From positions 1 to 36,245 of the forward strand of contig CAKPZY010000019.1 in NCBI GenBank assembly GCA_934215475.1: 36,245 nt of DNA, written 5' to 3'. Below are positions 25,868 through 33,209 of this stretch, in pieces. Positions within the stretch are counted from its first letter, which is position 1, and every line of letters begins with the position of its first letter. Made by a program: the position numbers and the translations under genes. The notes under the pieces were generated by a model that worked only from the letters and a program-made list of their open reading frames with translations, had not been told where the DNA came from and did not search any database. The stretch is from an uncultured Ligilactobacillus sp. (lineage in GTDB: Bacteria > Bacillota > Bacilli > Lactobacillales > Lactobacillaceae).

Positions 25868-26759
25868 AAATTTCGCCTTCCTCGTTATTTTCCGATGCTT
25901 CGGTCACAGGTTTTTCCGACTTGCCTTTTTGTAATTCGACTTCATGCTTATACTCGTTGATCGCAAAGGTCAAACCGATCAAAGCGATCGCCAACATTGA
26001 AACGGCATTAAAGTTAGCAGAAAAGCCTTTAGACACCTTTGCCATTGTCGTCCCTAATGTCTGAACATTAGTAAATAACGTACTAAACAGAGCAGTTAAT
26101 GTAAATCCTAGTATTAAGTATGAAATGTGTTTGCGCACCGGTAAATAACGCAACAGAATGGCAAATCCAACAGCCGGCAGTAACGCTCCTGCGGTTGCCA
26201 GTCCGTTACTTAACCATAAAAGGCTTGTATTCAAGACTTTAACGGCGGCAGAAACGAAACTGCCCCCAAATTGAAGTGCCAAAAAGACTGGAATACCACG
26301 TGACAGTGCCCAAGGAATCGCTCCGTATAAGTAATTTCTCTCAATTGCGCTATATTCTTCTTTATCAACCAAACGATCAATGCGATGCTGGAAGAAAGTA
26401 TTGGTAAAGCGGCCTAAAATATCTGTCTGAATCATCAACGATGCCACCGGTACTCCAATTGCCGCGACCGCTGTTTGTGCATTCATCCCTGCGCTGATGG
26501 AAAAAGCCGTTGCCATGATCGTACCTGAGTTAGCATCGATCTTTGACGTACCGCCAAAGGTCCCAACTCCTAAGACAGTCAGCTGTAAACTTCCTCCGAT
26601 CACTAAGCCTGTTGTCACATCACCCATGATCAATCCGGTGATCAAGCCTGCCCAGACAGGTTGAGCCAACGAAGAAACGATCGTAATATCATCTATAATT
26701 TGATACATCGAATAAAGTGTAAGAAGCAGGACCTGCCATAATGCAATATTTCCGCTCAT
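25851..26759 (-). CDS. PTS mannose-class IIC subunit
   Basis: A 302-residue integral membrane subunit with the family's glycine-rich core (GLITGLIMGDVTTGLVIGGSLQLTVLGVGTFGG) and a run of hydrophobic helices to about residue 262. It ends in a highly charged cytosolic tail of about 40 residues that is rich in E, K and D. It is 26 bp after IIB and overlaps IID. It forms, with IID, the membrane passage for the sugar. Confidence 0.93.
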   Translation of the reverse strand: MSGNIALWQVLLLTLYSMYQIIDDITIVSSLAQPVWAGLITGLIMGDVTTGLVIGGSLQLTVLGVGTFGGTSKIDANSGTIMATAFSISAGMNAQTAVAAIGVPVASLMIQTDILGRFTNTFFQHRIDRLVDKEEYSAIERNYLYGAIPWALSRGIPVFLALQFGGSFVSAAVKVLNTSLLWLSNGLATAGALLPAVGFAILLRYLPVRKHISYLILGFTLTALFSTLFTNVQTLGTTMAKVSKGFSANFNAVSMLAIALIGLTFAINEYKHEVELQKGKSEKPVTEASENNEEGEIYGDED

Positions 26760-26785
26760 TAGCCATTACCTCTTTTCGTATAAAT

Positions 26786-27268
26786 TTAAAATTTCTTAAG
26801 CAATTCTGAAAAATCATTCACTGGATCACTAGGGACCATTTGTGCAGTTAGCTTCACTCCTCTGGAAAGCAGATCATTAAACGCATCAACGTCTGCTTGC
26901 ACAACATTGATCGATTTTGTCAGTGCTTTGGTATCATCTGTTTGCGACATATTACCGACGTTGACATCAGGAAGTGAAACACCTCCATCTAACAAGGCTA
27001 TCAGGGTTTCCGGACGTTTGACCAGAATAAAAACCCGCTGTGAATCGTAACGATGACCAGTAATATTTCTAACAGCTTTGGTTGTATTCAAAATACTCAA
27101 GTTTAGGCCGGCTGGTTTCGCTAATTTCACGCCGGCTTTAGCAATCTCAGAGCCTGCAACTTCGTCGTCGATAACCATGATCCGAGTAGGATCGATAACA
27201 TTCACCCACATATTAGCGACCTGCCCATGAAGCAAGCGGCCATCTATTCTTACTGCAACAATTGCCAT
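26786..27268 (-). CDS. PTS mannose-class IIB subunit
   Basis: A 160-residue cytoplasmic IIB. The phosphorylated histidine is H14 in VRIDGRLLHGQVANMW. IMVIDDEVAGSEIAK and VNVGNMSQTDDTKALTKSI are the other conserved regions. The latter resembles sorbose/fructosamine-type IIBs rather than the glucose/mannose housekeeping system, but this is a weak hint. It is the first gene of the PTS operon and follows a long structured leader. Start: ATG at 27268 after a GAAGGGATG stretch. Confidence 0.93.
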   Translation of the reverse strand: MAIVAVRIDGRLLHGQVANMWVNVIDPTRIMVIDDEVAGSEIAKAGVKLAKPAGLNLSILNTTKAVRNITGHRYDSQRVFILVKRPETLIALLDGGVSLPDVNVGNMSQTDDTKALTKSINVVQADVDAFNDLLSRGVKLTAQMVPSDPVNDFSELLKKF

Positions 27269-27307
27269 AATTTTTGCATCCCTTCAAAATAAACTAAAAA
27301 ATCTAAT

Positions 27308-27403
27308 GAAATACTTTTTAAATATTTCAAACATATATGAATATCAGTGAAAAATCATGCTTTTGGAGGATGATTTTTCATGATATGTTACATTTTATAA
27401 CAT
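27308..27403 (-). promoter_or_regulatory. Structured leader of the mannose-class PTS operon
   Basis: Three dyads lie between promoter and IIB. ATGTTA/TAACAT (27385-27390, 27398-27403) is a compact operator-like dyad. A 17-bp hairpin with a single bulge pairs 27341-27358 with 27370-27386 around an 11-nt loop. GAAATA/TATTTC (27308-27313, 27323-27328) is a short stem followed on the minus strand by a T-rich tract. The first dyad and the long hairpin overlap by two bases. The set could be an operator plus an attenuator; no known riboswitch or antiterminator target is recognised. Confidence 0.55.
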
Positions 27404-27421
27404 TGTAGCACTTTATTGTGC

Positions 27422-27450
27422 ATTATACATATATTTTTGGTCTGAAACAA
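27422..27450 (-). promoter_or_regulatory. Promoter of the mannose-class PTS operon
   Basis: TTGTTT (27445-27450) and TATAAT (27422-27427) are 17 bp apart on the minus strand, about 155 bp before the IIB start. This is a vegetative-type promoter; I do not find the TGGCAC/TTGC boxes of a sigma-54 promoter, which drives many PTS operons of this class. Confidence 0.65.
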
Positions 27451-27601
27451 TTAACATCATTACTTAATATTCACAAGGCAAATTTTTTCATTATCTCGAA
27501 ATACCGTTTTCCCAAAATGTAATGACAACATAATATGTGCATGTTTGGACATTAGATTGGAATAGCTCATATTTAATGTCCGCTTCAAATTTTTAGACAA
27601 A

Positions 27602-27639
27602 AAAAGGCTTGACCTCTATAAGTTAAGATCAAGCCTTTT
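27602..27639. terminator. Intrinsic terminator of the DUF4811/MFS operon
   Basis: A perfect 11-bp stem AAAAGGCTTGA/TCAAGCCTTTT with a 16-nt loop lies about 80 bp past the DUF4811 stop codon. A- and T-runs on the two sides would allow it to work in both directions. Confidence 0.8.
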
Positions 27640-27720
27640 ACAAATTATTTACTTTTTTGGTGATTTATAGTGTGAGTTTAAATTTAAAACATCACATCAT
27701 AGCCCTTTATGAAGAACTAC

Positions 27721-28464
27721 CTATTGAACTTCAGCAACGGCTTTTTTGATCAGCTCTTGTTGAAACTCTTGCCCGTATTGTTTAGCTAAAGCACCTTGCT
27801 TCTGCTTATTTGCTGCCAAACTTGGATCTTTCATAATAGCAGCTTTGAGCTTCTGTTGGACAAACTGCTGAGCCTGAGACTTAACTTTGGCTTGACCAGC
27901 CTTTGTCTTCATTCCTGCCATCTTTTTTTGCAAGGCTTTAACTTGCTTGACCGACAAATGCAGCCAGTCTTTAGGCAAACTAAACGTATTAGTCCGTTTG
28001 ATCAGTTTATTTTGCATGCCAGAAATACCAAACCAGAATTTAGCTGTATTACTGTTAAACTTCCAGCGTGTTTCTTTGACCTGCAGAGTGGCACTTTTAG
28101 CACTTGTCCGTTTGATACGATTATTAGCAGCTGTATACTCATTGGCTTGAGTATGGCTGGTTTTCTTTTGATCCAAAGTTTCTTTGTAGACTTGGACTGT
28201 TTCTTTACCACTTGATCCGATATCTTGATAAAGCATGATGTTCAAACCATTTTTGGCACTAGCAGGGTAAACCTGAGTCGTTTTAGTAGTCGTTGTTTGA
28301 TGCATGCCATAATGCTCATGACTGTTCAATGTTAGAAAGACTATCGAGCTGACTAGGATCACAACGGATATCAGCGTTCCAACTATCCGCCAACTGACTG
28401 GCTTAATATATACATAACTCAAAAATATTGCTATGGCGCCAATTACTAACGTAACTAATATCAT
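27721..28464 (-). CDS. DUF4811-type membrane-anchored protein linked to an MFS exporter
   Basis: A 247-residue protein with two N-terminal membrane helices (about residues 2-20 and 26-46), then a mostly extracellular-looking, basic domain rich in K, Q, T and A. A beta-rich part (residues 60-155) contains VKETRWKFNSNTAKFWFGI. A helical, glutamine- and lysine-rich C-terminus runs from about residue 165. This matches the DUF4811 family of lactobacilli, regularly encoded beside a DHA2 exporter. The molecular role is unknown. The start ATG overlaps the exporter's stop by 4 bp (ATGA), so they are translationally coupled, and a physical partnership is plausible. Confidence 0.82.
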   Translation of the reverse strand: MILVTLVIGAIAIFLSYVYIKPVSWRIVGTLISVVILVSSIVFLTLNSHEHYGMHQTTTTKTTQVYPASAKNGLNIMLYQDIGSSGKETVQVYKETLDQKKTSHTQANEYTAANNRIKRTSAKSATLQVKETRWKFNSNTAKFWFGISGMQNKLIKRTNTFSLPKDWLHLSVKQVKALQKKMAGMKTKAGQAKVKSQAQQFVQQKLKAAIMKDPSLAANKQKQGALAKQYGQEFQQELIKKAVAEVQ

Positions 28465-29948
28465 TGAGCATCACCGCCTTTACGAGCAAGATCTTGTTCG
28501 GCCTTATTTTCTCCATGCTTCTGGTCTCGCAAGAAGAATGCCAATATGATACCGATGAAGGCAAAAATAGTTGAGAAAGCAAAGGCTGCATGATAACCGT
28601 CTAGTGAAGCGATCAAGTATTGGTGCTTGTAGCTGAACGGTGTGGCGTGAAGCAAACTTTTAGCAGGTTCTGCATTATTTGTAACGTTTGTCAGCAAAGT
28701 GATCATAATGGCTGAGCCAATCGAAGCGGCAATCTGACGAACTGTATTGTTAGCTGCAGTTCCGTCGGCGATCAATGAATCTGGCAAGGCATTCATTCCT
28801 GATGTCGTAACTGGCATCATGACCATCGAGATCCCAAGCATGCGGACAGCATACAAGAACACGATATAAATTGTTGGTGTGTCTAAAGTCAGCCACAGAA
28901 ATGGCAGAGTCCCGACAGTTAACAATGTCATACCAAGAGTTGCCAACCGTTTGCCGCCCAAAGCATCGAAGGTTTTCCCGGTCAGTGGACTCATTAAGGC
29001 CATGACCACGGCACCCGAAAGGAGTGTTAGCCCGGAGTTAAAGGCACTCATGCCATGTGCGATCTGTAAATACAATGGCAGGACGGTTTCTACCCCTAGC
29101 ATCGCGATCATAACAATAGCGGACAAAATAGCAGCCAGCGTAAATTCACCGGTTTTGAAAACCTTCAACTGTAAGAAAGGCTTAGGCATAACCAACTGCC
29201 GCCAAACGAACAAAGCTGCTACGACTGCCCCGATAGCTAATGAAATGAGGACATTATTGGCTGTCCAACCATCATTTCCGGCTAGAGAGAATCCGTACAG
29301 CAGACCCCCAAAGCCAATCGTTGACAGAACAAGCGATAACCAGTCGATTTTTTGTTTATGGGTCTTAATTACCGGCTGCATGAAGAACAGTGCCAGAACA
29401 ATAACCAAAATCATGATCGGAATGATCATTCCGAAAAGATCACGCCATGTGTATTGATCAATGATCCACCCGGATAAAGTCGGCCCGATTGCCGGTGCAA
29501 CACCGATCACGATCCCAACCAATCCCAAAGCAGCTCCGCGAGATTGCGGTGGAAAGATCGTCAGCATAATTGTCTGGAGAAGCGGCATAGCGATCCCAAC
29601 CCCAAGTGCTTGTACGAGACGTCCACCCAACAAAACTCCAAAGGTAGGAGCAACGAACGCTATAACCGTTCCTCCCAGGAAAATCGTCATGGCCCCGATG
29701 TAGAGCCACTTAGTATTGATCGATGTAGCCAAATATGCAGATAACGGGATCATGATACCGTTGACCATCAAAAATCCGGTTGTCAACCACTGAACGGTAG
29801 CTGTTGAAACATCAAATGATGTCATCAGTTTGGGCAAAGCGGTTGCCAGCAAAGTCTGATTAAGGACCGTGCAAAATGTACCGATCATTAAAACAATGAT
29901 CATCATCGTTTTTCTGAAACCGCTGAGATCATTAGCAGTATGTGCCAC
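28461..29948 (-). CDS. DHA2-family multidrug MFS exporter (EmrB/QacA type)
   Basis: A 495-residue drug:H+ antiporter with 14 predicted membrane segments. LNQTLLATALPKLMTSFDVSTATVQWLTTGFLMVNGIMIPLSAYL is the classic DHA2 start; GGRLVQALGVGIAMPLLQ is motif B and GIVIGVAPAIGPTLSGWII is motif C of antiporters. It ends with a charged tail. Translation starts at GTG (29948), 7 nt after AAGGAG. It forms an operon with the DUF4811 gene, and is divergent from a MerR-type regulator whose intergenic region has a dyad over the -35 boxes. Substrates are unknown; export of toxic organic compounds is the usual role. Confidence 0.93.
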   Translation of the reverse strand: MAHTANDLSGFRKTMMIIVLMIGTFCTVLNQTLLATALPKLMTSFDVSTATVQWLTTGFLMVNGIMIPLSAYLATSINTKWLYIGAMTIFLGGTVIAFVAPTFGVLLGGRLVQALGVGIAMPLLQTIMLTIFPPQSRGAALGLVGIVIGVAPAIGPTLSGWIIDQYTWRDLFGMIIPIMILVIVLALFFMQPVIKTHKQKIDWLSLVLSTIGFGGLLYGFSLAGNDGWTANNVLISLAIGAVVAALFVWRQLVMPKPFLQLKVFKTGEFTLAAILSAIVMIAMLGVETVLPLYLQIAHGMSAFNSGLTLLSGAVVMALMSPLTGKTFDALGGKRLATLGMTLLTVGTLPFLWLTLDTPTIYIVFLYAVRMLGISMVMMPVTTSGMNALPDSLIADGTAANNTVRQIAASIGSAIMITLLTNVTNNAEPAKSLLHATPFSYKHQYLIASLDGYHAAFAFSTIFAFIGIILAFFLRDQKHGENKAEQDLARKGGDAQ

Positions 29949-30069
29949 GTGATACTCCTTCTTTCAAATTAATTTTTTCTGTAAATATATTCTGGTTAAA
30001 ACAAATTAGCTTTGAATTTCCAAAAAATTTAGGGCGAAAATTCCCCTTGCTTACATAACAATAGTAAAC

Positions 30070-30098
30070 AATATAAATTATTTGCAGCGCTTTGTCAA
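30070..30098 (-). promoter_or_regulatory. Promoter of the MFS/DUF4811 operon
   Basis: Perfect TTGACA (30093-30098) and TATATT (30070-30075) with a 17-bp spacer on the minus strand. The -35 box is overlapped by the left arm of the inverted repeat at 30095-30127. Confidence 0.82.
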
Positions 30099-30127
30099 CT
30101 ATCTTATATCATATATTAAATAGTTGA
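30095..30127. promoter_or_regulatory. Inverted repeat between divergent exporter and MerR genes, probable operator
   Basis: TCAACTAT (30095-30102) and ATAGTTGA (30120-30127) form a perfect 8-bp inverted pair. The left arm covers the exporter's -35; the right arm overlaps a TTGATA that could be the -35 of the regulator gene on the plus strand. The rest of this 316-bp gap (29949-30264) holds no gene. Confidence 0.6.
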
Positions 30128-30264
30128 TACGTTTATGCTTTTATGTTAAAAATATATATAGTTTATAAAGACAGACACACAGTTGAACAACTACGGTGTC
30201 TATTTTTAATAAGAAAAATAATATCAATTTTCAATTTAAAAAATAAGTTCGTTAGGAGAACAAA

Positions 30265-30711
30265 ATGGATAATTTCAGTGACTATGCCCAGTGGCTGCAC
30301 AATATTATCAGACCAGATAAGATTTTACTAAGTATCAGGGACGCAGCCAGAGCAGGAGATGTAACGGACACCCAGGTTCGTTACTGGATCAAAAACCACT
30401 TTTTAAAGACAGTCAAGGCAGAAAACGGAGCAATCAAACTTCCTTATGGAGAAATAGCAAAGATCAGAATGATAAAATCCTTCTTGGATTCTGGCTATAC
30501 ACTCAGCGCCGCCGCCAAAAAAACGCAGGAAAATGCAGATCTTGCTCGTTCTTTTTCACATTTGGTCTTGGCTGGTATCCAGCATGTTGAACGCAAAGGA
30601 AAAACGACAATTTTTGACTTGGGCCCAATTGAAAATGATCCGGAAAAGCACATTTTTGTCCACGAGACTCCGGAAAAGATCACTTACGAAATTAAGCACT
30701 CCGAAGATTAA
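30265..30711 (+). CDS. MerR-family transcriptional regulator
   Basis: A 148-residue regulator. After a ~20-residue N-terminal extension, the winged helix-turn-helix reads LSIRDAARAGDVTDTQVRYWIKNHFL and then LPYGEIAKIRMIKSFLDSGYTLSAAAKK, the MerR pattern. The C-terminal ~70 residues lack the usual long dimer coil plus metal cysteines and instead look like a small beta-rich domain (KTTIFDLGPIENDPEKHIFVHETPEKITYEI). It is divergent from the DHA2 exporter operon and probably regulates it. The ATG at 30265 follows TTAGGAGAACAAA. The inducer is unknown. Confidence 0.82.
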   Translation: MDNFSDYAQWLHNIIRPDKILLSIRDAARAGDVTDTQVRYWIKNHFLKTVKAENGAIKLPYGEIAKIRMIKSFLDSGYTLSAAAKKTQENADLARSFSHLVLAGIQHVERKGKTTIFDLGPIENDPEKHIFVHETPEKITYEIKHSED

Positions 30712-30730
30712 AATATAACTATCAAAAGTG

Positions 30731-30783
30731 AAATATCCCACAATTATTAGCCATAGAGCTAATAATTGTGGGATATTTTGTAT
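30731..30783 (+). terminator. Strong intrinsic terminator after the MerR gene
   Basis: A perfect 21-bp stem (30731-30751 with 30758-30778) with a 6-nt loop, flanked by T residues on the plus strand. Confidence 0.9.
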
Positions 30784-30924
30784 TTCATTTATCGCTTTTT
30801 AATACGATTATTGTACACCTCAATCGACCTAAATCATGAGCGCATAAACTTTCCTTTGATCTACCTACGCCCTCTTTGTCAATTATGATAAAAACTAGTT
30901 CAAAAAAGTGAGAGGATATCAGTA

Positions 30925-31188
30925 CTAAAGCCACACAGGAAAATACATTGTCGTATCCTTCATGGCATTGGGCTTTTGCAGCTCGCTAAAAAGCTTGAGG
31001 CCTTTCGGTGAGATTTTTTTATTAAGTGCTAGTTTTCTAAATTGATCGCACATGGTCGACAATACGATGTGTTCGTTTTTTATGTTTTCTAGTTGTTGAA
31101 TAGCATTGGTTATTATGTTTTGTTCTTCGGGTGCTTCCAAATGAATCGACGCCAGTTTTTCTTTTAATATTTGCTTGTTTCTTCTCAA
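30925..31188 (-). CDS. Small helical protein, possible bacteriocin immunity protein
   Basis: An 87-residue, lysine- and leucine-rich protein without membrane segments. It seems to form about four amphipathic helices (residues 3-14, 21-36, 40-53, 61-71). Size, charge and the late part FRKLALNKKISPKGLKLFSELQKPN resemble the enterocin A-type immunity proteins that protect LAB from class II bacteriocins. The similarity is by eye only and I hold it loosely. It starts with TTG (31188), 10 nt after AGGAG; no in-frame ATG exists near the front. No bacteriocin structural gene or transporter is next to it, so it would be an orphan immunity gene. It sits downstream of the candidate RNA unit at 31243-31496. 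Confidence 0.6.
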   Translation of the reverse strand: MRRNKQILKEKLASIHLEAPEEQNIITNAIQQLENIKNEHIVLSTMCDQFRKLALNKKISPKGLKLFSELQKPNAMKDTTMYFPVWL

Positions 31189-31242
31189 TTTTTAATAGCT
31201 CCTAACTAGAATTTACCTTAAAAATAAACATGCCTCTAGTGA

Positions 31243-31496
31243 AAAACAGTCAATTTAATTGACTGTTTTAAATATCAGCTTATAAGGGTTGGACTTTCAA
31301 GTTAGAAAAAGAGGCTTGTGTGTAAATTAAGCTTTCTAACGAGCAAAAGCAAACAAAAAACTCATGTGCTTTCAAGCAATAAATATAAGAACAACTTTAG
31401 CGATGTATTTATTATAAAACTTTTTATCGATCCATTTCCAGGCAAAAAGTAAACTAAAGTATCTCACGATCAAAGACCCACATCAGCATCAAAATT
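31243..31496 (-). ncRNA. Candidate small RNA of about 250 nt
   Basis: The unit is defined by the promoter at 31503-31530 and a perfect terminator hairpin on the same strand (AAAACAGTCAAT/ATTGACTGTTTT, 31243-31269, then T-rich). The only frames inside are a few codons long. The expected transcript starts near 31496. It lies in a 437-bp gap between an immunity-like gene and an SdpI-type gene. It does not match an RNA family I know. The terminator may also separate it from the immunity-like gene downstream. Confidence 0.4.
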
Positions 31497-31502
31497 ACAG
31501 CA

Positions 31503-31530
31503 AGTATACCATAGAGAAGCTGATTTTAAA
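31503..31530 (-). promoter_or_regulatory. Extended -10 promoter without a downstream gene
   Basis: TTTAAA (31525-31530) and TATACT (31503-31508) are 16 bp apart on the minus strand, with TGG directly before the -10 (extended -10). No ORF with a ribosome site follows before the terminator at 31243-31269. Confidence 0.6.
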
Positions 31531-31566
31531 TTACAACCGAGATATAAATAATTATTCCCTGTAAAG

Positions 31567-31596
31567 AAAAACGCGCATTTTAGTTGCGTGCTTTTT
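31567..31596 (-). terminator. Intrinsic terminator of the SdpI-family gene
   Basis: An imperfect stem pairs GCACGCA with TGCGCGT on the minus strand (one mismatch, one wobble), followed by five T residues. It lies 30 bp past the stop codon at 31626. Confidence 0.65.
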
Positions 31597-31625
31597 GTGT
31601 TTATGCCTATTTATAATAAACAAAC

Positions 31626-32285
31626 TTAGCATGATTCCAGACTCTGTTTAGATCCCCTTTGATACAGTGAAAAAGAATAGCCAAGCGGAATAATAAGCGC
31701 CACCGTAATTATTACATAAAGTAACCATTGCACTTGAATTAACGAATTGATCAGAAAAATAGGTCCACAAATAATAAAGATCCAGCCTGCTAACCGATTT
31801 GTCCCTTTCCAATTTTCTTTACTATTCAGGGTCCATGAAATACGAATACCTATTGTATAATTTTGTTTAACAGTGAGTAATAAGACTCCAAGCACGGCAA
31901 AAACTGCTGCCAAAACGATATTAACAATAACATCGGAATTTAAAAACGAATAGCCCAGACTAACGCCATAAATTCCTAGCATAGTAATAAAGGATATGGA
32001 TGGGACAAGCCAATAACTGATTTTAATTATGAAACTAGCATTATTACGATTTTTAGGTTCAGAGTTGCTCATAAAAATTACAAATAATTGGATCACTAAT
32101 AAAATCAATGGCAATCCAAAAACAGTAAAGACTTTACTGCTCCAGCCGTTAACCTGGTTATCTGCTCCAAAATGTGTAGCGATATTCACAGGCAATTTAT
32201 TCCATAAGACAATTCCGACAAATATGGGGATTAAGGTTAATAAGGATGACCAAAGAACTGTACCTTTGTTTCTTACACTTTTCAT
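31626..32285 (-). CDS. SdpI-family membrane protein (DUF1648 plus SdpI domain)
   Basis: A 219-residue protein with six hydrophobic segments. The first part carries the DUF1648 pattern KLPVNIATHFGADNQVNGWSSK; the second has the SdpI pattern IGIRISWTLNSKENWKGTNRLAG (about residues 147-170). In Bacillus SdpI gives immunity to the killing peptide SDP and helps relieve its repressor. Many homologues stand alone, and no sdpC- or sdpR-like gene is visible here, so a general envelope or immunity role is all that can be said. The start ATG at 32285 has AAGGAA 11 nt upstream. A second immunity-like gene lies 440 bp downstream. Confidence 0.85.
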   Translation of the reverse strand: MKSVRNKGTVLWSSLLTLIPIFVGIVLWNKLPVNIATHFGADNQVNGWSSKVFTVFGLPLILLVIQLFVIFMSNSEPKNRNNASFIIKISYWLVPSISFITMLGIYGVSLGYSFLNSDVIVNIVLAAVFAVLGVLLLTVKQNYTIGIRISWTLNSKENWKGTNRLAGWIFIICGPIFLINSLIQVQWLLYVIITVALIIPLGYSFSLYQRGSKQSLESC

Positions 32286-32345
32286 TGGGTTTGCGCTTCC
32301 TTGGGCTTAGAGTGTGTGTTCCTTATTTGTGTTATAGCCTAAATT

Positions 32346-32371
32346 TTATCCAAAATCAATCTTGCCTAACA
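32346..32371. repeat. Copy 1 of a 26-bp repeat encoding the tail LGKIDFG-stop
   Basis: It is identical except for one base to 35189-35214. Read on the minus strand both copies end an ORF with LGKIDFG and a TAA. Here the upstream frame is degenerate and lacks a clear start. The gap around it (32286-32564) has no recognisable gene; one minus-strand frame between about 32400 and 32580 has a single stop and may be decayed coding sequence. Confidence 0.6.
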
Positions 32372-32564
32372 TTACTTTGGTAGAAATTAGTCTGATCCTA
32401 AGTAGATCGAATCATATTCTCATTAGCGTACTTTATTCTTATAGACATTTGCATAACTATATTTTTATAACGGACAAGCATCCAAGTAACAGCGTATTTG
32501 CTTTCTTAGGTTTTAAAGGACCATTTCAACACTATGTACTTGCCACAAGGAGAAACCATAATAT

Positions 32565-33209
32565 TTATAATATGTGTTTCAAATCACCAAGACTATCTAT
32601 CAGAAAATAGCTGGGATAACGTTTATCTTTCCTCTGTAATTTTCCAATACCTTGATTAATGCGGATGGTTTTAAATGATGCTTTACTTGCCGGAACAATA
32701 TCGTTGTCAACTCTATCTCCGATATACACAGACCTGCGAGCAATACTCCGACTATTTTCCAAAGCGATCTGAAAAATCATTGGATCAGGTTTTTTAACAT
32801 TAACTTCTGCAGAAGAGGTAATTGTTTCAAAAAAATCCAAGATATTATTCTTTGCTAATCGACCTTCTAATCCTGGAACCCGATTGGCAATTATTCCCAG
32901 ATGATAAAAGCCTCTTAAATATTTAAGCGTGGATACTGTATCCGCAAATACATTCTCATTTTGCGGATACCACTTTGGTTGTTCCTCGGTTTTTGTAAAA
33001 CTTCTCCACACGTTATATAAAGGCCTTGGCTTATTCTCTTTATAAGCTTTCTCGACTAATATTCTGTAAGACCCTTTTTTGATTTGAATGCCGTTTTTTC
33101 TGAGCTTCATTTCACATAATTCAAAATGTTTTAAATAACTATTTTCTTCATTTATCAAAGTCCCCCCGACATCGAAAAAAATCCAATCAATATCTTTTGT
33201 CTTGATCAT
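32565..33209 (-). CDS. HAD-family hydrolase
   Basis: A 214-residue phosphatase-like protein of the haloacid dehalogenase superfamily. Motif I is WIFFDVGGTL with the nucleophile Asp13; the second aspartate of the usual DxD is a glycine, as in the DxGGT subgroup. Motif II/III are IIANRVPG and VKKPDPMIF (lysine), and motif IV is YIGDRVDNDI. An alpha-helical cap lies between residues 20 and 90. It probably acts on a small phosphorylated metabolite; the substrate is unknown. The start ATG at 33209 follows AAGGGGAA. The neighbouring histidine phosphatase gene, 221 bp upstream on the same strand, may be related in role but is not clearly co-transcribed. Confidence 0.88.
   Translation of the reverse strand: MIKTKDIDWIFFDVGGTLINEENSYLKHFELCEMKLRKNGIQIKKGSYRILVEKAYKENKPRPLYNVWRSFTKTEEQPKWYPQNENVFADTVSTLKYLRGFYHLGIIANRVPGLEGRLAKNNILDFFETITSSAEVNVKKPDPMIFQIALENSRSIARRSVYIGDRVDNDIVPASKASFKTIRINQGIGKLQRKDKRYPSYFLIDSLGDLKHIL

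Larger units (their letters stand above)
27269..27720. other. Intergenic region upstream of the mannose-class PTS
   Basis: Besides the promoter and leader, this gap contains an 8-bp inverted pair GGACATTA/TAATGTCC (27547-27554, 27574-27581) and the terminator at 27602-27639. No coding sequence is visible in it. The 110 bp between 27451 and 27546 show nothing. Confidence 0.5.

Noticed and set aside
27361..27405. Peptide starting at GGAGGATG on the plus strand
   Set aside because: The ATG touches the ribosome site, which leaves no spacing, and the sequence is explained by the leader hairpin.
27404..27600. Sigma-54 promoter for the mannose-class PTS
   Set aside because: No TGGCAC-N5-TTGC pattern on the minus strand, and a vegetative promoter is present instead.
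31436..31560. Small hydrophobic toxin-like peptide (LLYGILAVILMLMWVFDREIL) on the minus strand
   Set aside because: No usable start codon precedes the hydrophobic part, and the predicted transcription start lies inside it.
32362..32610. 82-codon plus-strand frame
   Set aside because: It has no ribosome site, overlaps the 3' end of the HAD gene on the other strand, and its composition looks like non-coding AT-rich DNA.
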